A stretch of DNA of 64,000 nt from Vibrio diazotrophicus (lineage in GTDB: Bacteria; Pseudomonadota; Gammaproteobacteria; Enterobacterales; Vibrionaceae): positions 2,790,001 through 2,854,000 of the forward strand of contig NZ_CP151842.1 of NCBI RefSeq assembly GCF_038452265.1. Direction: 5' to 3'. How positions within the stretch are numbered: position 1 is the stretch's first letter; each line of letters opens with the position of its first letter. This document shows, one piece after another, positions 8,953 through 18,256 of this stretch. The notes under the pieces were generated by a model, which was not told the origin of the DNA, did no database searches, and was given only the letters and a program-made list of their open reading frames with translations. Made by a program: the position numbers and the translations under genes.

Positions 8953-9822
8953 CTATCGACCATGAATTCGGCGTAAATACGCGCCTTGCCACAGGTTGAT
9001 CACTAATAGAAGTGACAACGAGGTAAGAAGGACGACTGAAGCAATCGCACTCGCCGCAGGGAAATCAAATTCCTGTAAGCGGACAAAGATCATCAGAGAA
9101 GTGATTTCACTGACATAAGGCATGTTGCCCGCAATAAATATCACCGCACCAAACTCACCTAAACTACGAGTGAATGATAAAGCAACGCCCACCAGCAAAG
9201 CTGGCCAAAGCGAAGGCATTATCACACGCCAAAATACTGCGCTGTCAGACGCGCCAAGCGTCATGCCTGCTTCTTCTTCCTCACGGGAGATTTCTTCAAG
9301 TACTGGTTGTACGGTACGAACAACGAAAGGAATACTGGTGAAAGCCATAGCGACAATAATGCCCAAAGGGGTATACGCCACTTTCAAACCGATACTTTCC
9401 AGCACACTGCCTATCCAACCGTGGCTTGAATACAAAGTTGCAAGGGTAATACCCGCAACCGCTGTAGGTAACGCGAAAGGCAAGTCAACTAATGCATCAA
9501 GAATTCGTTTACCCGGAAAGGTGTAGCGAACCAATACCCAAGCAAGTAGCAGACCGAAAGCACCGTTAAACAGTGATGCAACGAATGCGGATAACACGGT
9601 CACTTTGTAACTTGCTACCACACGAGGGTCAGCAATCACCTGCCAATATTCACTAAGAGACATGCCTTTGGTTTGCATTACCAGACCTGTTGCTGGGAGC
9701 AACAAAATCAAGCTAACAAACAACAATGAGATACCTAAACTTATCGCAAATCCCGGTAAAACACGGGTTTTCTTAGGTACACCATGATGTTTCGGGCGAG
9801 ATGTCACAACAGATCCGCTCAT
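8953..9822 (-). CDS. cysT: Sulfate/thiosulfate ABC transporter permease CysT (CysU)
   Basis: This is the second inner-membrane permease of the sulfate importer. At 289 residues it has several hydrophobic spans and an EAA loop (EEEEAGMTLGASDSAVFWRVIMP). It shares clear similarity with CysW downstream (TRSLGEFGAVIFIAGNM against NARAVGEFGAVAVVSGNI), as expected of paired permeases. It follows cysP after a stem-loop, consistent with lower expression than the binding protein. Confidence 0.95.
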   Translation of the reverse strand: MSGSVVTSRPKHHGVPKKTRVLPGFAISLGISLLFVSLILLLPATGLVMQTKGMSLSEYWQVIADPRVVASYKVTVLSAFVASLFNGAFGLLLAWVLVRYTFPGKRILDALVDLPFALPTAVAGITLATLYSSHGWIGSVLESIGLKVAYTPLGIIVAMAFTSIPFVVRTVQPVLEEISREEEEAGMTLGASDSAVFWRVIMPSLWPALLVGVALSFTRSLGEFGAVIFIAGNMPYVSEITSLMIFVRLQEFDFPAASAIASVVLLTSLSLLLVINLWQGAYLRRIHGR

Positions 9823-9857
9823 AAACTCTCAATCTAACTTATCAAAGAGAAAAATAA

Positions 9858-9894
9858 CCGCCTCTCAGCCCTGATTTAGCAGTGTAAGAGGCGG
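9858..9894 (-). repeat. Intercistronic stem-loop between cysP and cysT
   Basis: Arms CCGCCTCT and AGAGGCGG (8 bp perfect) enclose a 21-nt loop, with no T-run. It sits in the 82-bp gap after the binding-protein gene. Such hairpins commonly protect the upstream message and reduce expression of the downstream permease genes. Confidence 0.6.
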
Positions 9895-9904
9895 CACTTA
9901 TCGA

Positions 9905-10915
9905 TTAACGACGTTGTAGTTGGTCTAACTTAGCGCCATTAGAGAATTGGGTTTTCATCGCTTGATCCCAACCACCGATGATCTGCTCAACAGTCAGTAG
10001 TTCTACTTCAGGGAAACGGTCAGCAAATTCTGCTTTTACTGTTTCATCGTGCACGCGGTAGTTAAAGCCAGCCAACATACGTTGTGCATCTTCACTGTAC
10101 AGGTATGAAAGATACTCAGTTGCGACTTCTGTAGTCCCGTTACGTTTCGCATTGCGCTCAACAACTGCTACTGGGAACTCCGCAAGAATTGACGTTTTCG
10201 GTACCACAACTTGGTAGTTATCTTCGCCGTACTGTTTGCGGATATTGTTTACTTCTGATTCGAACGTGATAAGAACGTCGCCTAATTGACGTTCAACGAA
10301 TGAAGTTGTCGCGCCACGGCCACCTGTATCAAATACCGCGACGTTTGCTAGGAATTGCTTCAAGAATTCATCTTGTTTCGCTTCGTTATCTTTACCAAAC
10401 GCTTTCTGAGCGTAGCCTAGAGCAGCTAGATATGTGTAACGAGCGTTACCCGAAGTTTTCGGGTTAGGGAAAACAGATGACACATCTTCACGAGCTAAAT
10501 CACCCCAGTCTTGAATATTCTTAGGGTTACCTTTACGCACCAAAAATGCCGTTGTTGAGTAATAAGGTGAACTTGCGTTTGGTAGCAAATCTTGCCAGTT
10601 GGCAGGAATCAATTTTCCTTTGTCATGCAGTACTTGTACGTCTGTAACTTGGTTAAAAGTAACAACATCCGCAGACAGACCTTGCAGAATAGAACGAGCT
10701 TGCGCAGATGAACCGCCGTGCGATTGCTTAATCTCAATCGTTTTGCCTGTTTTTTCTTTCCAGTGTTCTGCAAACAACGGGTTATATGAAGCAAACAACT
10801 CACGAGCAATATCGTAAGAAGAGTTCAAGATTGTTTGATCTGCTGCTGAGGCGTTAAATGATCCCGCAATTAATAAAGCTGCGAGTGCTGACTTCATCTT
10901 TTTCATTATGTTCAT
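9905..10915 (-). CDS. cysP: Periplasmic thiosulfate/sulfate-binding protein CysP
   Basis: This periplasmic binding protein delivers thiosulfate or sulfate to CysTWA. A Sec signal peptide ends at about ...SFNASA, before ADQTILNSS. The mature part carries the family blocks QSHGGSSAQA, ADVVTFNQVTDVQ, NPKTSGNARYTY and DTGGRGATT. It is closer to CysP than to Sbp (NPLFAEHW, VRKGNPKNI). The start may be this ATG or the MKKMKSALA Met three codons in. It is divergent from cysM, with a LysR-type dyad in the shared promoter region. Confidence 0.94.
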   Translation of the reverse strand: MNIMKKMKSALAALLIAGSFNASAADQTILNSSYDIARELFASYNPLFAEHWKEKTGKTIEIKQSHGGSSAQARSILQGLSADVVTFNQVTDVQVLHDKGKLIPANWQDLLPNASSPYYSTTAFLVRKGNPKNIQDWGDLAREDVSSVFPNPKTSGNARYTYLAALGYAQKAFGKDNEAKQDEFLKQFLANVAVFDTGGRGATTSFVERQLGDVLITFESEVNNIRKQYGEDNYQVVVPKTSILAEFPVAVVERNAKRNGTTEVATEYLSYLYSEDAQRMLAGFNYRVHDETVKAEFADRFPEVELLTVEQIIGGWDQAMKTQFSNGAKLDQLQRR

Positions 10916-10975
10916 ACTCCAAAATCATCTTGCCGATATGGCTTCCTTTTAGACTAGAGTATGTGCATAAAACGA

Positions 10976-10993
10976 TTATAACAAAGGTTATAA
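10976..10993. promoter_or_regulatory. Palindrome in the cysP/cysM divergent promoter (LysR-type site)
   Basis: TTATAAC-AAAG-GTTATAA is a perfect 7-bp dyad and contains the ATAAC-N4-GTTAT layout typical of LysR-type activator sites. Both flanking genes belong to the cysteine regulon, so CysB is the obvious candidate. The assignment to CysB is inferred from context. Confidence 0.5.
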
Positions 10994-11119
10994 ATAGAAC
11001 CTTTTGGAATAATATCAAACAATAAATTGTATGCTCATCACTAATAGAGACTTGTGTTGGAGTGGAGAAGAATTAGACAATAGCAGCACTTAAAAGACTA
11101 ACAATAAAAGGCTGATAAC

Positions 11120-12010
11120 GTGTCTGACTTTCCAACCATTGAAGCTTATGTAGGCCAAACGCCTCTGGTAAAACTGCAACGTCTAGCATCGGGTAGCCAA
11201 AGTACCGTGCTCGTGAAACTGGAAGGAAATAACCCTGCTGGCTCGGTTAAAGATCGCCCTGCACTGAATATGATTATTCAAGCCGAAGCTCGCGGCACTA
11301 TTCAACCAGGTGACACCATTATTGAAGCGACGAGCGGCAACACAGGTATCGCTCTGGCGATGGCAGCGGCTATCAAAGGCTATAAGATGATTCTTATCAT
11401 GCCGGATAACTCTACTCAGGAGCGTAAGGATTCGATGCGTGCTTATGGCGCAGAGCTGATTCTGGTGAGTAAAGAACAAGGGATGGAAGGCGCGCGAGAC
11501 CTAGCATTACAAATGCAAAGTGAAGGCAAAGGTAAAGTTCTCGATCAGTTCAACAACCCAGACAATCCTGATGCACACTTTCACTCTACTGGGCCGGAAA
11601 TCTGGCAACAAAGCCAAGGCAAGATCACTCACTTTGTTTCGAGCATGGGTACAACCGGCACTATTATGGGTGTATCTCGTTTCCTAAAGAGCCAGAATCC
11701 TGAAATTAATATTGTTGGTCTGCAACCTTCAGAAGGCAGTGCCATTCCGGGTATTCGCCGCTGGCCGCAAGAGTATTTACCGGGCATCTTCAATGCCGCC
11801 GACGTTGACCAAGTGATAGATATTGATCAACAAGATGCTGAAAACACAGCCAGAGCATTAGCGCGTGAAGAAGGCATCTGTGCAGGCGTAAGCTCTGGTG
11901 GTGCAGTATTCGCAGCGATTGAAATTGCAAAACAAAACCCGGGATCGGTGGTTGTTGCGATCATCTGTGATCGCGGTGATCGTTACCTCTCTTCAGGTCT
12001 TTTCTCTTAG
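11120..12010 (+). CDS. cysM: Cysteine synthase B CysM
   Basis: It makes cysteine, or S-sulfocysteine from thiosulfate, from O-acetylserine using PLP. The PLP lysine is K44 in NPAGSVKDRPA. The phosphate-binding loop EATSGNTGIA and the CysM-type NNPDNPDAH and SSMGTTGTIMG segments are present. At 296 residues it is complete. The start is GTG with AAGG upstream; no ATG fits. In E. coli cysM ends the cysPUWAM operon; here it is split off and divergent from cysP. That it is CysM rather than CysK fits the thiosulfate-binding CysP next door. Confidence 0.96.
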   Translation: MSDFPTIEAYVGQTPLVKLQRLASGSQSTVLVKLEGNNPAGSVKDRPALNMIIQAEARGTIQPGDTIIEATSGNTGIALAMAAAIKGYKMILIMPDNSTQERKDSMRAYGAELILVSKEQGMEGARDLALQMQSEGKGKVLDQFNNPDNPDAHFHSTGPEIWQQSQGKITHFVSSMGTTGTIMGVSRFLKSQNPEINIVGLQPSEGSAIPGIRRWPQEYLPGIFNAADVDQVIDIDQQDAENTARALAREEGICAGVSSGGAVFAAIEIAKQNPGSVVVAIICDRGDRYLSSGLFS

Positions 12011-12044
12011 CACCTCTTCTTTTCGTAACTTTTGTCTCGTATTC

Positions 12045-12074
12045 ATCCCCTTATCATTCGCGATGTAAGGGGAT
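12045..12074 (+). terminator. Stem-loop after cysM
   Basis: A perfect 9-bp stem ATCCCCTTA/TAAGGGGAT with a 12-nt loop lies 35 bp past the cysM stop. The T-tract is poor (AATTGCT), so termination strength is uncertain. Confidence 0.55.
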
Positions 12075-12211
12075 AATTGCTCTGTCGTTGTTTGATTTGT
12101 TATCATCACTCACCGTTTTCAAGTGACCTTACGCGTGACTTAGCTCATGACTATTTATTTGATAGTTAGAGCAAAAGGACTGCCAACGATACCAACAAGT
12201 GATGTAACGCC

Positions 12212-14797
12212 ATGAATCAATCGAGCGAGTCTCTTTCGCACCACACTCCAATGATGCAGCAGTACCTAAAACTCAAGGCTGAAAACCCTGAGATATTGTT
12301 GTTCTATCGTATGGGGGATTTTTATGAGCTTTTCTACGATGACGCTAAACGCGCGTCGCAACTGTTGGATATCTCTCTGACCAAACGAGGTGCATCTGCC
12401 GGTGAACCTATTCCAATGGCGGGCGTTCCATTCCACGCGGTTGAAGGTTACTTAGCGAAATTAGTTCAATTGGGTGAGTCAGTCGCTATCTGCGAACAAA
12501 TCGGCGATCCTGCCACCAGCAAAGGTCCTGTAGAACGTAAAGTCGTACGTATCGTCACTCCGGGTACGGTCACGGACGAAGCACTGCTATCTGAACGTCT
12601 AGATAACCTTGTTGCTGCGATTTATCACCACGATGGCAAATTTGGTTACGCCACTTTGGATATTACTTCTGGCCGTTTCCAACTGAGTGAACCTGAAACC
12701 GAAGAAGCAATGGCGGCAGAGTTACAAAGAACCGCACCTCGTGAACTGCTTTTCCCTGAAGATTTCACACCAGTTCAACTGATGGCAAGCCGCAAGGCTA
12801 ATCGTCGTCGCCCTATTTGGGAATTTGAACTTGATACCGCTAAGCAGCAACTTAACCAACAATTTGGCACTCGTGATCTGGTCGGTTTTGGGGTTGAAAA
12901 TGCAAAATTGGGATTATGTGCTGCGGGCTGTTTGATCCAGTACGTTAAAGATACTCAGCGCACTGCGCTACCACATATCCGTTCACTAACGTTTGATCGC
13001 CAAGATCAGTCGGTGATTCTCGATGCTGCAACACGTCGCAATTTAGAGCTGACGCAAAATCTCGCTGGTGGCACAGACAACACATTAGCGGAAGTACTTG
13101 ACCACTGTGCAACACCTATGGGCAGCCGTATGCTCAAGCGTTGGATCCACCAGCCTATGCGTTGCATTAAGACTCTGAATCAACGTCTGGATGCGATTGG
13201 TGAGATCAAGCAACAAGGTCTATTCGCCGATCTTCATCCTGTTTTAAAACAAATTGGCGACATAGAGCGAATTTTGGCGCGTCTGGCACTACGCTCTGCC
13301 CGACCAAGAGATTTGGCTCGCCTGCGTAATGCCATGCAGCAGCTTCCTGAACTGAGCGATACATTGACTGAGCTGTCGCATCCTTATCTGGCGAAGTTAC
13401 GTGATTACACTCAACCGATGGATGAACTGTGTGAGCTGTTAGAAAGAGCTATCAAGGAAAACCCGCCAGTGGTCATTCGTGATGGTGGCGTGATTGCTGA
13501 AGGCTACAACGCAGAGCTCGATGAATGGCGAGCTCTCGCCACTGGCGCGACCGAATATCTGGAAAAACTGGAAGCGGATGAACGTGACCGTCACGGAATC
13601 GATACACTGAAAGTTGGCTATAATGCAGTTCACGGTTTCTTTATTCAGGTGAGCCGAGGGCAAAGCCATCTTGTTCCACCGCATTATGTGCGTCGCCAAA
13701 CCTTGAAGAATGCAGAACGCTACATTATCCCTGAGCTGAAAGAACACGAAGATAAAGTGCTGAATTCAAAATCGAAAGCACTGGCTTTGGAAAAGCAACT
13801 TTGGGATCAACTGTTCGATTTATTACTGCCTCATCTTGAGCAAATGCAGAACCTTGCATCTGCTTTGTCACAGCTGGATGTACTGCAAAACTTAGCAGAG
13901 CGCGCAGAAAGTTTAGATTACTGCCGCCCAACCATTACCGAAGCACCGGGGATTCATATCCAGTCAGGTCGTCATCCTGTGGTTGAGCAAGTAATGAATG
14001 ACCCGTTTATTGCTAACCCAATAGAACTGCACGCTCAACGCAAAATGTTGATCATCACAGGTCCAAATATGGGCGGTAAATCCACCTATATGCGCCAAAC
14101 TGCGTTAATTGCGCTGCTTGCACACATTGGCTGCTATGTTCCTGCCGAATCGGCGCAAATCGGTTTGTTAGATAGAATCTTCACCCGTATCGGCGCTTCA
14201 GATGATCTTGCTTCTGGACGTTCAACCTTCATGGTTGAAATGACAGAGACAGCTAACATCCTGCATAACGCAACAGAGAAAAGCTTAGTCTTAATGGATG
14301 AAATCGGTCGTGGCACCAGTACTTATGATGGTCTGTCACTGGCTTGGGCAAGTGCGGAATGGTTGGCGAAACAGATCGGCGCTTTAACTCTGTTTGCTAC
14401 TCACTATTTTGAGCTCACTGAATTGCCGAATGTATTACCAAATTTGGCGAACGTTCACTTAGATGCGGTTGAGCATGGTGATAGCATTGCCTTCATGCAC
14501 GCGGTACAAGAAGGCGCTGCCAGCAAATCTTATGGCTTGGCCGTTGCAGGGCTAGCTGGTGTACCAAAAACGGTGATCAAAAATGCGCGCAGCAAGCTGA
14601 CTCAATTAGAGCAGCACAGTCTACAGCAAACGGGGCAACCTTCTTCGGCATCAAGCTCTAGAGTGGATATCGCCAACCAGCTAAGTTTGATCCCTGAGCC
14701 AAGTGAAGTTGAGAATGCATTAGCTGCCATTGATCCTGACGATTTAACCCCACGCCAAGCGTTAGAAGAGTTGTACCGTCTGAAGAAATTGCTGTAA
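12212..14797 (+). CDS. mutS: DNA mismatch repair protein MutS
   Basis: It recognises mismatches and small loops and recruits MutL. The mismatch-reading F37-Y38-E39 lies in GDFYELF. The ATPase Walker A motif GPNMGGKST is at 617-625, with LVLMDEIGRGTSTYDG as Walker B and the FATHYFELTELP H-loop region. The C-terminal DDLTPRQALEELYRLKKLL is the tetramerisation and helix-turn-helix end. Length 861 is normal. It is convergent with rpoS, separated by a bidirectional terminator. Linkage of mutS and rpoS is common in gammaproteobacteria. Confidence 0.98.
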   Translation: MNQSSESLSHHTPMMQQYLKLKAENPEILLFYRMGDFYELFYDDAKRASQLLDISLTKRGASAGEPIPMAGVPFHAVEGYLAKLVQLGESVAICEQIGDPATSKGPVERKVVRIVTPGTVTDEALLSERLDNLVAAIYHHDGKFGYATLDITSGRFQLSEPETEEAMAAELQRTAPRELLFPEDFTPVQLMASRKANRRRPIWEFELDTAKQQLNQQFGTRDLVGFGVENAKLGLCAAGCLIQYVKDTQRTALPHIRSLTFDRQDQSVILDAATRRNLELTQNLAGGTDNTLAEVLDHCATPMGSRMLKRWIHQPMRCIKTLNQRLDAIGEIKQQGLFADLHPVLKQIGDIERILARLALRSARPRDLARLRNAMQQLPELSDTLTELSHPYLAKLRDYTQPMDELCELLERAIKENPPVVIRDGGVIAEGYNAELDEWRALATGATEYLEKLEADERDRHGIDTLKVGYNAVHGFFIQVSRGQSHLVPPHYVRRQTLKNAERYIIPELKEHEDKVLNSKSKALALEKQLWDQLFDLLLPHLEQMQNLASALSQLDVLQNLAERAESLDYCRPTITEAPGIHIQSGRHPVVEQVMNDPFIANPIELHAQRKMLIITGPNMGGKSTYMRQTALIALLAHIGCYVPAESAQIGLLDRIFTRIGASDDLASGRSTFMVEMTETANILHNATEKSLVLMDEIGRGTSTYDGLSLAWASAEWLAKQIGALTLFATHYFELTELPNVLPNLANVHLDAVEHGDSIAFMHAVQEGAASKSYGLAVAGLAGVPKTVIKNARSKLTQLEQHSLQQTGQPSSASSSRVDIANQLSLIPEPSEVENALAAIDPDDLTPRQALEELYRLKKLL

Positions 14798-14822
14798 ATA
14801 TCTTTGCAGGATTCAATAACAA

Positions 14823-14845
14823 AAAGGCACTCATTGAGTGCCTTT
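14823..14845. terminator. Bidirectional terminator between mutS and rpoS
   Basis: AAAGGCACTCA-T-TGAGTGCCTTT is a perfect inverted repeat with A and T flanks on both strands, placed in the 79-bp gap between convergent genes. Confidence 0.88.
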
Positions 14846-14876
14846 CTACTAGATAAAATTTGTAAACTTAAGAGTA

Positions 14877-15875
14877 TTAAGCTTCCGCTTCCACGTTGAA
14901 CAAAGATTCCATGTTCAAACCTTGTTTCATCAGAATCTCTCTCAAACGACGTAAACCTTCTACCTGAATCTGACGAACACGTTCACGAGTCAGGTTAATT
15001 TCACGTCCAACTTCTTCCAAAGTTGATGGCTCATAGCCTAACAAACCAAAGCGTCGTGCTAACACTTCTTTTTGTTTAGGGTTTAGTTCTTCAAGCCACG
15101 CAATCAATGAATCTCGGATATCATCATCTTGAGTCGAAACTTCAGGATCGGAGTTATTAATATCAGGAATAATATCGAGTAGCGCTTTATCCCCGTCACC
15201 ACCAATAGGTGTATCTACAGAGCTGATACGTTCATTTAAACGCAGCATCTTGCTGACATCATCAACCGGTTTATCCAGTTCAGAAGCGATCTCTTCCGCT
15301 GTTGGCTCATGGTCGAGTTTTTGCGAAAGTTCACGTGCGGTACGTAGATAGATATTGAGCTCTTTAACTACGTGTATTGGTAAACGAATCGTACGAGTTT
15401 GATTCATCAGCGCACGTTCAATCGTTTGACGGATCCACCAAGTGGCGTAGGTTGAAAAGCGGAATCCACGTTCTGGATCGAATTTTTCAACCGCGCGGAT
15501 CAAGCCCAAGTTACCTTCTTCAATAAGATCCAGTAAAGCGAGACCACGATTGCTATAACGACGGGATATTTTCACCACCAGACGTAAGTTACTTTCTATC
15601 ATACGTCGTCTTGCAGCTTCGTCTCCACGAAGTGCTCGGCGAGCATAAAGAACTTCTTCTTCGGCGGTTAAAAGAGGTGAGAAACCAATCTCGCTGAGAT
15701 ACATCTGAGTCGCATCTAAGCTTTTGGTTGAAGCATCGAACTCTTCACGGACTTCTTCCGCTTGGTCAATGTCATCGTCTTCGGTAGTAAGCTTAGCGTC
15801 AACTTCAACAGCCTCTGTTGAATCAATATCTAAGTCAAACTCTTCTTCCTTGGTTACTGTATTGCTGATACTCAT
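14877..15875 (-). CDS. rpoS: RNA polymerase sigma factor RpoS
   Basis: This is the stationary-phase and general-stress sigma factor. Region 1.2/2.1 (DATQMYLSEIG, LRLVVKISRRYSNRGLALLDLIEEGNLGL), region 2.4 (RFSTYATWWIRQTIERA) and region 4.2 (LEEVGREINLTRERVRQIQVEGLRRLR) are all intact. At 332 residues it has RpoS size, with no long acidic insert like the RpoD in this window. It follows nlpD by 71 bp on the same strand. In enterics the main rpoS promoter lies inside nlpD, giving a long leader for small-RNA control; that is plausible here but not proven. Confidence 0.97.
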   Translation of the reverse strand: MSISNTVTKEEEFDLDIDSTEAVEVDAKLTTEDDDIDQAEEVREEFDASTKSLDATQMYLSEIGFSPLLTAEEEVLYARRALRGDEAARRRMIESNLRLVVKISRRYSNRGLALLDLIEEGNLGLIRAVEKFDPERGFRFSTYATWWIRQTIERALMNQTRTIRLPIHVVKELNIYLRTARELSQKLDHEPTAEEIASELDKPVDDVSKMLRLNERISSVDTPIGGDGDKALLDIIPDINNSDPEVSTQDDDIRDSLIAWLEELNPKQKEVLARRFGLLGYEPSTLEEVGREINLTRERVRQIQVEGLRRLREILMKQGLNMESLFNVEAEA

Positions 15876-15946
15876 AGCGCCTCCCCCGGCGAGCTAGCAA
15901 GACATTACTGCTCAATATGTCACTACATAACTCTTCACAAGTATGT

Positions 15947-16870
15947 TTAAGGTAAATACCGTTTTGGATTAACAGACTTACCTTGATAACGAATTTCAAA
16001 GTGTAGACGAACACTGCTCGTACCGGAGCTGCCCATTGTTGCTATTTTTTGGCCAGCTTTAACACTTTGTCCTTCTTTAACCAACAGCCGGTCATTATGG
16101 GCATAAGCACTTAAATAATGCTCATTATGCTTTACGATGATTAAGTTGCCGTAACCTCGTAATGCATTACCCGAATAGACCACGGTTCCAGCAGCAGTAG
16201 AAGTAATGGATTGACCTCGCTGTCCTGCAATGTCGATACCTTTATTCCCTTGATCCCCTGCTGAAAAGTTTTTAACAACTCTCCCCTTCGTTGGCCATAA
16301 CCACTTATCGACTTTATCGTTTTGTGGTTTGGGTTTACTTATAGTTTTGTTAACATTTTGTTGAGTATTAGAACCAACATACTCTTTTGTTTTCGATTGA
16401 TCAATCGTCTTATTTGGATCTTTTTTGACCGAACTTTTCGATTTGTTAGCTTGAACAGCATTAGAATTTTTGCTCGATTTCGGGGGAGAAACCGAGGTTG
16501 ATGTGGCTGCAACTGCCGCTGGAACACTAGATGTAGTAGCAACCACTGCTCCAGCCCCTGTACCACCGTAAGCAGGTGCAGTGTATGCCGGACGCCAAAG
16601 TCTTAACTTTTGACCAGGATGAATGGTGTAAGGAGGAGTGAGTTTATTGTAACTAATTATATCGTTTACATCTTTGTCTGTGACATAAGCTATAAAATAC
16701 AGCGTATCACCACGGTTCACTTCATAGTAACTACCACGGTAACTACCACGCCCAATTTCTCGATAGTCTTTCTTTAGCCCAGAAACTGGCGCAGGAGAGC
16801 TTGCTGTACAGCCTAACAATAGGCCACACAGTCCACACGCCAATAATGTCTTAAGCTGAAAACGCTTCAT
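15947..16870 (-). CDS. nlpD: Murein hydrolase activator NlpD (lipoprotein)
   Basis: This is an outer-membrane lipoprotein that activates amidases at the division septum. The lipobox LLLGC gives lipid-modified C21. A LysM peptidoglycan-binding domain spans about 51-93 (VNRGDTLYFIAY ... HPGQKLRL). A Ser/Thr/Lys-rich linker follows, then a LytM/M23 domain. The M23 catalytic residues are lost: KGIDIAG lacks the zinc His, and the last motif reads RLHFEIR instead of HLHFE. It is therefore an activator and not an enzyme. The stop of pcm overlaps its start by one base. Confidence 0.95.
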   Translation of the reverse strand: MKRFQLKTLLACGLCGLLLGCTASSPAPVSGLKKDYREIGRGSYRGSYYEVNRGDTLYFIAYVTDKDVNDIISYNKLTPPYTIHPGQKLRLWRPAYTAPAYGGTGAGAVVATTSSVPAAVAATSTSVSPPKSSKNSNAVQANKSKSSVKKDPNKTIDQSKTKEYVGSNTQQNVNKTISKPKPQNDKVDKWLWPTKGRVVKNFSAGDQGNKGIDIAGQRGQSITSTAAGTVVYSGNALRGYGNLIIVKHNEHYLSAYAHNDRLLVKEGQSVKAGQKIATMGSSGTSSVRLHFEIRYQGKSVNPKRYLP

Positions 16871-17496
16871 TACGCTAAGTCACCAGCGACTAAAGGAACA
16901 AAACGCACCGTTTCTATTAGCTGAGAAATAAACTCATCACCTTTACGAATTATCTTGTACAACTGCTGCTCATCTTCACCGACAGGGATGACTAAACGCC
17001 CTCCGTCGGCAAGCTGATCCAGCAAAGCTTGTGGCACTTTCTGTGCCGCTGCCGTCACTATGATCGCATCAAATGGGGCTTTTGCTGCCCAGCCCTGCCA
17101 TCCGTCGCCATGTTTAGTCGAGATGTTATAAATATCGAGCTGCTTTAGACGACGTTTTGCTTCCCATTGCAAAGATTTAATCCGTTCAACAGAAAACACA
17201 TGCTCAACTAAGTGAGACAAGATCGCGGTCTGATAACCAGAGCCAGTCCCTACTTCCAACACTCGGCTATTTCGTTGCAGTTCGAGCATTTGAGTCATTT
17301 TTGCAACGATATATGGCTGAGAGATAGTTTGCCCCTGACCAATAGGTAGAGCATTGTTGTCATACGCCTGATGAACCATCGCTTGAGAAACGAAGTATTC
17401 ACGAGGCAATTGATGTATTACCTGCAAAACCTGCTGATCAGTAATACCATTTGCTAATAAAAACTGAATTAATTTATCGGCTTTTGGATTAGCCAT
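16870..17496 (-). CDS. pcm: Protein-L-isoaspartate O-methyltransferase
   Basis: It repairs isoaspartyl damage in proteins using S-adenosylmethionine. The AdoMet loop VLEVGTGSGYQTA lies at 79-91 and the substrate-binding serine is in GQTISQPYIV (S59). The 208 residues match the family. It overlaps surE by 8 bp and touches nlpD, so surE-pcm-nlpD are probably one transcript. The surE-pcm pair is an old stationary-phase survival module. Confidence 0.97.
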   Translation of the reverse strand: MANPKADKLIQFLLANGITDQQVLQVIHQLPREYFVSQAMVHQAYDNNALPIGQGQTISQPYIVAKMTQMLELQRNSRVLEVGTGSGYQTAILSHLVEHVFSVERIKSLQWEAKRRLKQLDIYNISTKHGDGWQGWAAKAPFDAIIVTAAAQKVPQALLDQLADGGRLVIPVGEDEQQLYKIIRKGDEFISQLIETVRFVPLVAGDLA

Positions 17497-18256
17497 CAGT
17501 TCTGTCCTTTAACCAATGATCCATACTACCTAAAGACTCATGAGCGGTAAGATCCACCTGCATTGGAGTCAGTGAAACAAATCTATGCTCAATGGCATAG
17601 AAGTCAGTCCCTTCACCGGCATCTTGCTCTTTACCTGGAGGGCCTAACCAATAAATATCATGACCTCGAGGATCTTTCTGCTTAATCATGCTTTCTGCGT
17701 GATGACGAGCACCTAATCGCGTCACTTGGGTACCGGCAAGTTCTTCAAATGGGACATCTGGAACATTCACGTTCAATAAACGATTAGTTGGAATAGGTCG
17801 ACGCAGATGTTGCTCTACCAATTGGCGGGCAATTTTTCCTGCTGTAGAAAAGTGTTGGTTTCCAACTAATGAAAAAGCAATCGACTGAACACCGAGGAAG
17901 TGACCTTCCATTGCAGCGGCAACAGTACCAGAATAAAGAACGTCATCGCCAAGGTTCGCACCATGGTTGATTCCGGTTAACACCAGATCCGGCATTGAAT
18001 CTTTGAGCAGTTCATTCAAAGCGAAATGTACACAGTCCGTTGGCGTACCTTGAACTGAGTATGTATTCGGCGCGACTTGAGAAACACGCAGTGGCTGTTC
18101 TAATGTCAGAGAGTTCGACGCTCCAGAGCGGTTTCTGTCTGGCGCAACAATAATAACTTCTGCGAGATCCGAGATGGCAGCCGCTAGAGCATGAATACCA
18201 TCGGCAAACACGCCATCATCATTGCTTAATAGTATTTTTAGTTTCTTATCACTCAT
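17489..18256 (-). CDS. surE: 5'/3'-nucleotidase SurE
   Basis: This is a metal-dependent nucleotidase with stationary-phase survival roles. The metal-binding N12-D13-D14 lies in LLSNDDG, with the segments GTPTDCVHFAL and NHGANLGDDVLYSGTVAAAMEG. I chose the ATG at 18256 (255 residues, MSDKK) because AGAG lies 7 nt upstream. The GTG two codons earlier (18262) is an alternative. The start lies inside the last codons of truD, so it is translationally coupled to it. Confidence 0.96.
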   Translation of the reverse strand: MSDKKLKILLSNDDGVFADGIHALAAAISDLAEVIIVAPDRNRSGASNSLTLEQPLRVSQVAPNTYSVQGTPTDCVHFALNELLKDSMPDLVLTGINHGANLGDDVLYSGTVAAAMEGHFLGVQSIAFSLVGNQHFSTAGKIARQLVEQHLRRPIPTNRLLNVNVPDVPFEELAGTQVTRLGARHHAESMIKQKDPRGHDIYWLGPPGKEQDAGEGTDFYAIEHRFVSLTPMQVDLTAHESLGSMDHWLKDRTDG

